Shown piece after piece: positions 23,548 through 33,500 of a stretch of 64,000 nt of DNA. The position numbers were made by a program, and so were the translations under genes. How positions within the stretch are numbered: the first letter of the stretch is position 1; each line of letters starts with the position of its first letter. Source of the stretch: Timema cristinae (Eukaryota; Arthropoda; Insecta; Phasmatodea; Timematidae); NCBI GenBank assembly GCA_039000515.1, contig JBCFYV010000910.1, forward strand, positions 1-64,000, written 5' to 3'. Under the pieces are notes generated by a model, which was given only the letters and a program-made list of their open reading frames with translations, did no database searches and was not told where the DNA came from.

Positions 23548-24567
23548 GAGCCGTTTCACACGAGGCAACTATCGCCGGTCAACTATGGCTCTGTTGATTA
23601 ACATAGAGTAATTATATATGTGGGTTTCACACGAAGCAACTGGGTTGCCCATACCGTCAACAGTCACTCATAAGTTTCCCACTATTGGCAATTTGTGGAA
23701 TAGTTGCCCGTCAGGACAACTATCGCCCCCCTGTTAGCTGCTTGGTTAATCACGTGTTTTTATGGTGTCACTCACACAGAGAGACAATCGCCGGCTAGTA
23801 TCCCAAGTGGTGCCAACCTCCAAGCAACTGTTGAAATCCATTTATGTCGCGGAAGGTTATCTGGTTATCTATCGTCATTTTGTTTTTGACTGCATAGTCA
23901 AGTCTTGTGCAGTGATTTTGAGATGAGTTTACTGGTATTACTAAACATCGACGATTCTATACCTGATGTGGAACAGTGACCGTCAATTTGGAATTTATCA
24001 GCGGATGATTACTCAACCAGGATAGTAAACATGGTGGCATGGGAAGACATCATCAGGATATTTATTCCAGGCATTGACGAAAAGACGCAGGATGAAAATA
24101 ATACACTTGGTTAAGTGTCTGCCTTCAGAATTTCTTCTCTCACATTTCCAAGAAGTTTATCAAAAGACGTCAATGATATCCGAAAATACTTTTAAATAAG
24201 TATCGTAATTTAATCGGAGATCTTCATAACTAGTATAGAAGAAACTCTTTTCCAACCTCTCCCTAATATACAGATGCTCATAAAATATCCACACTCGTCT
24301 TGTGATTTTCTTTCTCTTCCTAAGGAGTAAAAGAAAAGGACATCGTCCTCCGAATCTACAGTCAAAAGGACCTATTTTTCCGTGTACTCTGGTTAGGTTG
24401 GTACTGATTTTCTGTTACAGAGCAATAGTGGGCTGGTGATTGTTGCCGGACGATAGTTGCCTCATGTGAAACGGTTCAGTGATAGTTGACGGTAATAGTT
24501 GACAGGCGATAGTTGCCTCGTGTGAAACGGCTATGCGATAGTTGACAGGCGATTGTTGCCTTACGTG
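23548..24567. mobile_element. Short inverted-repeat transposon, left part (interrupted)
   Basis: Starts GAGCCGTTTCACACGAGGCA and carries many inverted or direct variants of a subterminal motif (CAACTATCGCC / GGCGATAGTTG). Its other end (GTGAAACGGCCC) is at 43457: the 18.8-kb Polinton-like element has split it. Joined, it would be about 1.07 kb. The termini have the GC-rich style of PIF/Harbinger elements. The flanks TTG (23545-23547) and TTA (43458-43460) are compatible with, but do not prove, a 3-bp duplication. No transposase is recognisable. Confidence 0.65.
24562..24567. repeat. 6-bp target-site duplication of the Polinton-like element (left)
   Basis: TACGTG, repeated at 43400-43405. Six-base duplications are characteristic of Polinton/Maverick integration. 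Confidence 0.85.
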
Positions 24568-24895
24568 AGTAAGTCAGTTTGTGCTATACGAGGACACCCA
24601 TTAATCACGATTTTAATGGCTCCTGAGATGACATGTTGATGGGTAGGTAGGGGGGAAGGGTTGGAGCACGCGATGTTGGTAGAGCATCTGGGGTGCTGAG
24701 GGTTTGTGTGTCTCCTGGGATGGGGGGTTGAAGCACCTGGCTGCCTGTGTGGGGGGAGGACACAACTTGGTTCTCTCTCTCTTCCGACGAGCCGGCGAGT
24801 TTTTTTTCTCGGGTCTCGAAGTATCCACTCTACCTTCACGCAAATGCGGGTTCACTTCCTCAAACCCTGATGGTCAAGGATATGACAAGTATTAT
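24568..24895 (+). repeat. Left terminal inverted repeat of the Polinton-like element
   Basis: Pairs with 43019-43399. Shared landmarks in order: AGTAAGTCAGTTT, TATACGAGGACACCC, TTTTAATGGCTCCTGAGATG, TCTCCTGGGATGGGGGGTTG, TCCGACGAGCCGGCGAG, CTCGGGTCTCGAAGTATCCA, CAAATGCGGGTTCA and GGATATGACAAGTATTATTC. The arms differ by several indels, so they have diverged since insertion or were never perfectly equalised. Confidence 0.9.
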
Positions 24896-24989
24896 TCCCT
24901 TCTAAGTCAATAATCATTTAATGAGTTTAAAAGAATTGTTTACATCAGGGTCGTGTACGTGTGTTAGGATAACTGAACTTAATCTAAGT

Positions 24990-25325
24990 CAATAACCATT
25001 AATCACGATTTTAATAGTTCCTGAGATGACAGGATAGTGATGAGGGGAGGGGGGATGGGGGATAGGAAGGGTTGTAGCACATGATGGTGGCAGAGGGAAG
25101 GAGGGTATGGAGGGGGGGATGGAGCACCTGGGTGCGGGGTGGAGTGGGGACAATATTTTTTTGGTTGAGAATACGGCGACACTCGTGGGAGGGTTCCTTG
25201 GTGATGTGAGGTAGGGGGGTTGACGCACCAGGATGGCTGAGAGGGGACGAGGGGAGACTGCAAATGCAGGTTGTCTCACGGCCTGGCGGGTCCACTCTAC
25301 CTTCACGCAAATGCGGGTTCACTTC
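24990..25325 (+). repeat. Diverged internal copy of the terminal repeat
   Basis: Repeats in the same orientation the stretch from CATTAATCACGATTTTAAT through GAGATGACA, the G-rich middle and CTACCTTCACGCAAATGCGG. It lacks the first 30 bp of the terminus. It looks like a tandem duplication of part of the left terminal repeat. Confidence 0.8.
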
Positions 25326-25569
25326 CCAATTCCTATCTCCCTCAAACCCTGACGGTCAAGGATATGACAAGTATTATTCCCTGCTGAGATAAGCGGGGGA
25401 GACTGCAAATGCGGGTTCATTCCCAAGGGCTGTCTCACGGCCTGGCGGATCCACTCTACCTTCACACAAATGCAGGTTGTCTCACGGGCTGGCGGATCCA
25501 CTCTACCTTCACGCAAATGCGGGTTCATTTCCTCAAACCCTGATGGTCAAGGATATGACAAGTATTATT
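25326..25569 (+). repeat. Short repeats of the terminal-repeat inner module
   Basis: Three further partial copies of TCCACTCTACCTTCACGCAA (near 25291, 25449 and 25497) with GTCTCACGGCCTGGCGG and GATATGACAAGTATTATTC between them. Confidence 0.7.
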
Positions 25570-26812
25570 CACCTCGTGTGTATGTGTATGTGTAGGTGTA
25601 TGTGTATGTTGTGAATAGTTTTTTTAAATGATGGATTCCATTCTCGAAATGGTAGTAAAATGTATCATGGATTGGGATCCTGGGTAGTATGCAAGGTTAG
25701 AACCCCCTGCCAGTGAACCGTGGATTAGGAACTCGCATTCACTTTCAGTACGTCCTGGATCTCCACGTCATCGTCAGTCTAGTAGCGCCTTACACTATAC
25801 CTTCCTTATTCATGAATAAAAAATCCCGTAACTGTGAGAAATCTCCAGCCGTATGACATGAGAGGACGTGTCGGTTTAATTCCTGCGTCATATTGTGCCG
25901 AACTTAATCATTGAATTGTTTTCAAGTTAAATGTGAATAGTTACACCCTATCTCTATCTTGAATGTGTATGTGTGTATGTGTATGTGTGTATGGGTGTAT
26001 GTGTGTGTTAGGATAACCGTACTTAATCTAAGTCAATAATCATTGAATTGATTTCATGTTAAATGTGAATAGTTACAGCCTATCTCTATCTTGAATGTGT
26101 ATGTGTGCATGTGTGTATGTGTGTATGGGTGTATGTGTGTGTGTTAGGATAACCGTACTTAATCTAAGTCAATAATCATTGAATTGATTTCAGGTTAAAT
26201 GTGAATAGTTACGCCCTATCTCTATCTTGAATGTGTATGTGTGCATGTGTGTATGTGGGTATGTGTGTATGTGTGTGTTAGGATAACCGTACTTAATCTA
26301 AGTCAATAATCTTTGAATTGTTTTCAAGTTAAATGAGTTTAAAAGAATTGTTTACATCATTAACTAACAATATGTGTGCATGAGTGTGTGTGTGTGTATG
26401 TGTGTTAGGATAACCGTACTTAATCTAAGTCAATAATCATTGAATTGATTTCAGGTTAAATGTGAATAGTTACACCCTATCTCTATCTTGAATGTGTATG
26501 TGTGCATGTGTGTATGTGTATGTGTATGTGTGTATGTGTGTGTATGTGTGTGTATGTGTGTTAGGATAACCGTACTTAATCTAAGACAATAATCATTGAA
26601 TTGTTTTCAGGTTAAATGTGAATAGTTACACCCTATCTCTATCTTGAATGTGTATGTGTGTATGTGTGTATGTGTGTATGTGTGTATGTGAGCATGTGTG
26701 TATATGTGTATATGTGTTAGGATAACCGTACTTAATCTAAGTCAATAATCTGTGTGTATGTGTGTATGCGTGTTAGGATAGTCGTACTTAATCTAAGTCA
26801 ATAATCATTGAA
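25570..26812 (+). repeat. Tandem repeat, ~130-155-bp units with TG-rich microsatellite
   Basis: The anchor GGATAACCGTACTTAATC recurs near 26011, 26147, 26281, 26408, 26564 and 26720, with a variant near 26776. Each unit also holds CAATAATCATTGAATTG, GGTTAAATGTGAATAGTT and a TATG/TGTG stretch. Part of the same unit reappears at 29220-29560 inside the putative intron of the small gene. Two SINE-like fragments flank the array (25690-25800 and 26960-27110). Confidence 0.85.
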
Positions 26813-27113
26813 TTGTTACAGTTTAGAAATGCTGGTAACAGACAGCTTAATTACCTTAGTTCAGTCATTTATTAGCTTAGTACAGCAAAGTTCGAGCATT
26901 AATTACCTTAAATAAACATAGAACTATATCAAACTAAATATTTCACGAAAGACCCTCTACATTCGGAGGTTGGGGGTTAGAATCCCTGCTATACACTTAG
27001 GAAGGTTAAGAATACCCGCATTCACGTGAAAACCATTTTGGAAAATTCACCTTCAGTACACCCTGGATCTCCGCGTCATCGGCAGTCTAGTAGCGCCTTA
27101 CACTATACCTCCA

Positions 27114-27917
27114 ATCTAAGTTGTGTCTGTATGTTGTGTTGATAGTGTCTGCATGTTGTGTTGTGTTGATAGTGTCTGTATGTTGTGTTGATAGTGTATG
27201 TTGTGTTGATAGTGTCTGTATGTTGTGTTGATAGTGTATGTATGTTGTGTTGATAGTATCTGTATGTGGTGTTGATAGTGTCTGTATGTTATGTTGATAG
27301 TGTATGTATGTTATGTTGATAGTGTATGTATGTTATGTTGATAGTGTCTGTATGTTGTGTTGATAGTGTCTGTATGTTGTGTTGATAGTGTCTGTATGTG
27401 GTGTTGGTAGTGTATGTATGTTGTGTTGATAGTGGCTATATGTTGTGTTGATAGTGTCTGCATGTTGTTTTGATAGTGTCTGTATGTTGTGTTGATAGTA
27501 GCTATATGTTGTGTTGATCGTGTCTGTAAAGTTATGTTGATAGTGTATGTATGTTGCGTTGATAGTGTATGTATGTTATGTTGATAGTGTCTGCATGTTG
27601 TTTTGATAGTGTCTGTATGTTGTGTTGATAGTGTCTGTATGTTGTGTTGATAGTGTCTGTATGTAGTGTTGATAGTGTATGTATGTATGTTATGTTGATA
27701 GTGTATGTATGTATGTTGTGTTGATAGTGTATGTATGTTGTGTTGATAGTGTCTGCATGTGGTGTTGATAGTGTCTGTTAGTTATGTTGATAGTGTATGT
27801 ATGTTATGTTGATCGTGTCTGTATGTTATGTTGATAGTGTATGTATGTTGTGTTGATAGTGTCTGTATGTTGTTTTGATAGTGTATGTATGTTGTGTTGA
27901 TAGTAGCTATATGTTGT
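27114..27917 (+). repeat. Minisatellite, 20-24-bp units (TGTTGATAGTGT core)
   Basis: About 800 bp of units built from TGTTGTGTTGATAGTGTCTG with variants. The GATAGTGT core is shared with the much larger satellite at 36930-40722, in the same strand orientation, on the other side of the polymerase gene. Confidence 0.9.
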
Positions 27918-28545
27918 GCTAATTAAACCTTCCCAATTCCTACGTGGGAGGGGAGACTATAAATATTATCCTGCAAATGCGGGTTCACTTCCTCTAATTA
28001 AACCTTCCCAATTCCTACGTGGGAGGACAGCCGAACCCTGATGGTCGGTCCTAGCAAAGATTGGGAATTAAGGATATGACAAGTATTATTCAGTACATCA
28101 CGGGTCTCGAACCCCTGGGATATGACAAGTATCCACTCTACCTCTAATTAAACCTTCCCAATTCCTACACGGTCTAAAACCCTGGGAATTAAGGATATGA
28201 CAAGTATATCTCTCCCTCTCTCAAAGTCTTAGTCTTTTCACAGGTCTCGAACCCCGGGATATGACAAGTATCCGCTCTACCTCTAATTAAACCTTCACTA
28301 TTCCTACACGGTCTAAAACCCTGGGAATTAAGGATATGACAAGTATATCTCTCACTCTCTCAAAGTCTTAGTCTTTTCACGGGTCTCGAACCCCGGGATA
28401 TGACAAGTATCCACTCTACCTTTAATTAAACCTTCCCAATTCCTACACCGTCTAAAACCCTGACGGTCGGTCCTAGCAAAGATTGGGAATTAAGGATATG
28501 ACAAGTATATATATCTCTCTCTCTCTCTCTCAAAGTCTTAGTTTT
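27918..28545 (+). repeat. Mosaic tandem repeat, ~138-bp units
   Basis: Units contain AAACCTTCCCAATTCCTAC, GGTCTAAAACCCTGGGAATT, GGATATGACAAGTAT and CTCTCAAAGTCTTAG. Inverted counterparts lie at 40740-41205 and 42112-43018, so the mosaic is mirrored across the element. The first 110 bp (near 27977-28022) closely match the body of SINE family 1. Confidence 0.8.
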
Positions 28546-28846
28546 TTTTCGGTATGGAACACCCGGGTGGAGGGGTTATCTCTCCCATCGTGACGTAGCG
28601 TTTAGACCCTATGGGTAGGGTTATAAGGCGTCCCACACGGTAAAGTGTGTAGTGGGGGGGCTTGACCTAGTGACTGCGGTGCACAGCTGCTCTTGAAAGA
28701 GCCGTACATTAACATAACAGTCAAGGTATTAGAACATAAATTTCTTTCCAAGTGACATGCTTAGAATCATAATACTTAAGTAGTTTTCACATTGAGGGTC
28801 TAGATCTGGGTACTTTGTGGGAGGGGGAGAGGCGTGGCTTGGAGCC

Positions 28847-28854
28847 TATAAATA
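28847..28854 (+). promoter_or_regulatory. TATA box of the small gene
   Basis: TATAAATA, 59 bp before the ATG at 28906, in a short non-repetitive stretch (28570-28905). It suits an RNA polymerase II start about 30 bp downstream. Confidence 0.6.
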
Positions 28855-28905
28855 AGGGTGGTCAGCCCTTTTTTGTTGAATCATTAACCGGTAGCTATAT
28901 TAGCC

Positions 28906-29203
28906 ATGGCGTCAGAATTTGTGGCCGCATTTTTGACGGAGGTGGGAAGTAATGAGATACTTCCACGTAAATTAACTGAGTTGGAGATAGGTCACGCGTA
29001 CCGTATTTCTTCAATAAAATCTGTAAATACTCGATTCGGTCGTCGTATACTAACTGTACTCGAAGCCAAGTATCAAGTTTGGCTGCCGCGAAGATTTTCG
29101 ACGCTCACCGATCTTCAGATAGAGGATATCTCGAAAGCGGATCTGCTACTTGTCTACAAAGGTCTCTCTACCGCCACCAAAACAGCCATTCTGAACTTTG
29201 AAG
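28906..29203 (+). CDS. Small Polinton-associated protein, first exon (function unknown)
   Basis: An ATG in good context (GCCATGG) opens 99 codons to a consensus donor (GAAG|GTAAGT at 29204). Features: an N-terminal helix, a central YRISSIKSVNTRFGRRILTVLE stretch resembling a small beta-barrel, then the motif VWLPRRFSTLTDLQIEDI and LLLVYKGLS. From memory, arthropod Polinton-like elements often encode a small protein of this shape near the polymerase. Its role is not established, and ssDNA binding is only a guess. The frame runs on to 29229 if unspliced. A phase-compatible acceptor (AG at 30477-30478) would add about 16 codons to a stop at 30526-30528, just 12 bases before the polymerase ATG. 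Codon composition is balanced, unlike the surrounding repeats. Confidence 0.6.
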
Positions 29204-29560
29204 GTAAGTGTGTGTGTGTGTTAGGGTAACTGAACTTAATTGTTTACATCCGGCTCGTGTGCGTGTGCGAGTGTGTGTTAATGAGTTTAAAAAAAGAATT
29301 GTTTACATCATTAACTAGCAATAATCGTTGAATTGTTTTCAAGTTAAATGAGTTTAAAAAGAATTGTTTACATCATTAACTAACAATGTGTGCGTGTGTG
29401 TTAGGGTAACTGAACTTAATCTAAGTCAATAATTATTGAATGAGTTTAAAAGAATTGTTTACATCATTAACTAACAATGTGTGTGTGTGTGTGTGTGTTA
29501 GGGTAACTGAACTTAATCTAAGTCAATAATCTTTGAATGAGTTTAAAAGAATTGTTTACT
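29204..29560 (+). repeat. Tandem repeat inside the putative intron
   Basis: The anchor GGTAACTGAACTTAAT recurs near 29224, 29404 and 29502, with GAATTGTTTACATCATTAAC between. This is the same family as 25570-26812. Confidence 0.8.
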
Positions 29561-30540
29561 TCAACATGAATTATGAAAATAGGCCTAATCAGTCCTAAAA
29601 AAATTAAACAATTAACTTGCGATGATTCTTAGGGTTAATTAAACAAATCAAGGAAATATGACCTTAATTAGGCCTTGATGGTTACATTTACGGTGAACCG
29701 GGACAACAGCATCCCTTCAATTGACACTCAATAATAAACCTGGTAAACCTAGAGGTCCTGGGTTCAATCCTCGGTCCTGGCCAATAATCAACGAATGAAT
29801 TGTTTACATCATTAACTAACAATACAAGGTTCAAACCTCACTTCCTAGGACAATTGTGTTTAATCTATTCCTCGTAAGACCTAAGTCAATAATCATTGAA
29901 TTGTTTTCAGGTTAAATGTGAATAGTTTAAGTACATTTTCGTCATGGTTAATAATGCTTTAAAGGAATATCGAGAATTTAACACGAGTGAATAGTTTAAA
30001 CAGACATTTTCCACTCTCTTTTAACAGAAGGGATCCGGGGGGGTTTAAACACACTTTTTTTGTTACCTTCTTCTCTTCTCTTTTCTTCTTTAACGGAAGG
30101 GAGCGAGGGACAGCTAGCTCCAGCAACAAAAAAAAGAAACATTTAAACCTTTCTGTATTTACAGTAAACTAAAAAATATCACAAACAGCTTTCGTAGAAA
30201 TCTTCCATACTACCCGTTCTGGTTATATGCATAGTAATACTGTTTAGAGAATAATAAGGTTATATTTTTTTAGAGGAAATGTGTACAAATTTGCGTGGTT
30301 AGAGAGACTGGAAAAACCATTAGGTTAAAACCATCCTGAGCGAGAGTCGAACCTTGACCCTCCAGACTCTTCAGAACAGACAGGGCTGAAGCAGCTAGGT
30401 AGCCTGATGGTCTAGGGGTAAGGAGTCCGTCTTATGCACTTACACCCATCATAGTCGTTCCTGTTTGTTTGTTTACAGCTGTCTCGAGCCCGCTTGACGC
30501 TATCTTGGAGGGGACTGTACCTGAATGAAGAGGAGGCTAA
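29561..30540 (+). other. Leader region of the DNA polymerase gene
   Basis: No TATA box close to the polymerase ATG. A pyrimidine-rich tract ending TTTACAG at 30478 is a good splice acceptor, so the message may start upstream, possibly at 28847. It also holds a tRNA-like fragment (GGTCCTGGGTTCAATCC, near 29754) and another near 30345-30425. Confidence 0.45.
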
Positions 30541-33500
30541 ATGGCAGAACCACCAGCTAAAAGAGCCCGCTTTTCTTCTTCTTCTCCGCCACCCATTATT
30601 ATATCTCGACAAATAAATGGAAATAAAGTGTATACTCTCAGTGAATTAACCTCGAATGAGCAACTTTTAATTAATTATCTAAAACGTGATATCACAACAC
30701 AAGTATATAAAGCATACATTGAGCATACACCAGGGTTGATTAAGACCTCGAGCGTTTTGATACTCGGACATGAGGATATAGATAGACAGATCCGGACACT
30801 TTTGACTCAGTCACATGACTTAGGTACGGGATTTACCCAGTTTAGACTTTACCTGGAACCGTTAGGTCTCTCATTAAAACTTATTGAGCAGGCGTACACC
30901 CGCCGTATAAAAACCTATTCTATCACTAACGAATTGCCTTACAAGGACCCTGTCCAGTTTCTTGTCGCGTGCGGGGGTATATACGTAAAGACGGTAGAAG
31001 AAACAATTGCAAATGACTCGATAAAGGTAAATTGTAGCCTCATTTGCGAGTTTAGACATCCTACCGAAGGTAGAATTGAGAAAGGGTATTTCAACTCTAG
31101 TCTATGCGGTATATTTAGCACTACAAACTTGGAGGAGTTATATGAGAATAATGTAGTTTTCCCCCTCCTAGCTCAAATTGAAGGTTTTGTTTCTAGAGAC
31201 TCAGGTTGGATGTATGACGGTACATTGGAGATGAGAATAAATCTCTCTAAAAACACGGTTTTCACGATCGGAGCTCGGGTTCAAATCCCTGAAACTATAG
31301 CCAGGCGTGAAGCGTTGATAAATGTGCAATGTGAAGAAGGTCATTGTTTCCCCGTATCTGTTTTATCAGCTATTTTTGAACCGGCAGGGAGAACTCAACG
31401 TTTATCCTCTTACCCCAATTTTCGAGACGTGTTGAATCTAGACGGGATCCCTCTCCCTTTCCAAATGAGATATATCGAGCGTTTTGAAAAGCTTAACGAT
31501 ATATCTATAAATGTGTACACTGCAAAGCATGATGGGAGTGACTCTTATATTGATACAGCTGACACCTCTAAAAAACTAGTAATTGTTCCCGTACATGTCA
31601 GTGCTAAAGAGCGTGCTAGACATGTACATTTATTCATGATAAGAGTTCACGGGACGGAAACTTATCATTTCAGCTGGATTAAAAATCTGTCACGGTTAAT
31701 AAACCCTCAACTACAGCGAGCGTCTAGCGGAGGACGTAGATACTTTTGTGATAGATGCCTGTCCGCTTTTTTGACTGAAAACAAACTCACAAAACATAAA
31801 GAGGCGTGTATAAAATTCAACGCGGTAAGGAGTACATTCCCTCAAGGACAGGATAAATTCCTCACGTTCACTCAGTATAAGCAGCAGGAGAAAACGGGAT
31901 TTATCGTGTATGCGGACCTGGAGAGCCTACTTATGCCTATAGAGACGAGTGATCCCGACCCAAAATTTTCTTATACTGAGAATGTTCAGCGTCATGTAGC
32001 TTATTCTGTAGGAATGTACGTTAAATGTAATTTTAACGATAGTCTCTCAGAGTACCGTCATTTCACGGGAAAAGATTGTACTGACCAATTTGTTGAGGCG
32101 CTCATAGATACTGCGAAGCGTGTACTAGAGTACTATAGTACCGTTGTACCGATGAAACCGTTAACTCCTGCTCAAAGAGACGCTCATAATACAGCCTCTC
32201 ATTGCCATATATGTGAAAAGCCCTACAAGAATGATGATATTCGGGTTATGGATCATTGTCACTTGACTGGACTTTATCGTGGGAGTAGTCACGCAGGGTG
32301 TAATATTAATTACAAGAACCCGAGTCACCTGAGCGTAGTAATTCATAACGCACGTTGCTACGATAATTTTTTCCTTCTAGAATCATTCGTTGAACGTAGA
32401 GAAACTGATCCGTTCACTGGAGAGAGCGTTCTCATCAATTCGGGAAAAGTCAGAGTTATTGGAGAGACTATGGGAAGATTCAAAGTAATCATGAAATATA
32501 TTTGGTGCGGGTTTCAAGGGATCACGATTAAAATTATAGATAGTTTCAGTTTTCTATGTACTTCCCTAGAGAAATGCGTATCTTACCTCGAACCCGAGCA
32601 ACTTAAAATCACCCGTAAGTGCCATCCCGAGGATGAACGCTTTAAATTAGTTACACGAAAAGGAGTGTTCCCCTATGATTATATTGATTCATTCGAGCGG
32701 CTAGACGAGACTCAGTTACCGAGCAAAGATAAATTTTACAACGCGCTCACGGATAGTCATATCTCTCAGGAAGACTATTATCACGCCTGTGAGGTTTGGC
32801 GAGTATTCGAATGTAAGAATCTTTGGGACTATTCGAACCTCTACCTGTACACAGACGTAACTTTACTAGGGGACGTCTTTGAGAACTTTCGTGATCTCTG
32901 CATGAAGACGTATAGGCTCGATCCTGGATTGTCCCTTACAGCTCCCAGTCTAGCGTACCAGGCTCTATTGAGAATAACCCGGGTACGGCTCGAATTAATC
33001 GATGATGTGGACACTCATCAATTCATTGAGGGAGCTATCCGCGGAGGGATATGTTTTGTGGCTAATCGTCACGCTGTAGCGAATAATCGCTATATGGACG
33101 CGTTTGATCCTTCCAAGCCAGAGTCCTACATTGTCTATCTGGACGTAAATGGACTCTATTCATTTAGTATGCTGTCCTCACTTCCCTATGGAGAGTTCAG
33201 GTGGCTCAAAGAAGAAGAAATTGCTCGATTGGACGTGCTAAAAGTAGAGGATGATGCGGATACGGGCTATATCTTGCAGGTAGATCTTGAATACCCGCAA
33301 GATGTACACGACGCTCATTCTGACTTGCCGTTCTGTCCTGAGAAAGGGATTCCACCTGTAGGGAAACATGAGAAACTGTTAACAACTTTAGCTGATAAGA
33401 CGGGGTACGTCATTCACTACCGTCATCTAAAGCTATGTTTAGCGAACGGGTTGAAACTGACGAGAGTTCACCGTGTTCTCAGTTTCAAGCAAGTGCCGTG

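Noticed and set aside
24613..25322. Proline/histidine-rich frames on the minus strand
   Set aside because: By-products of G-rich terminal repeats of the Polinton-like element. The same phrases occur in several frames and copies.
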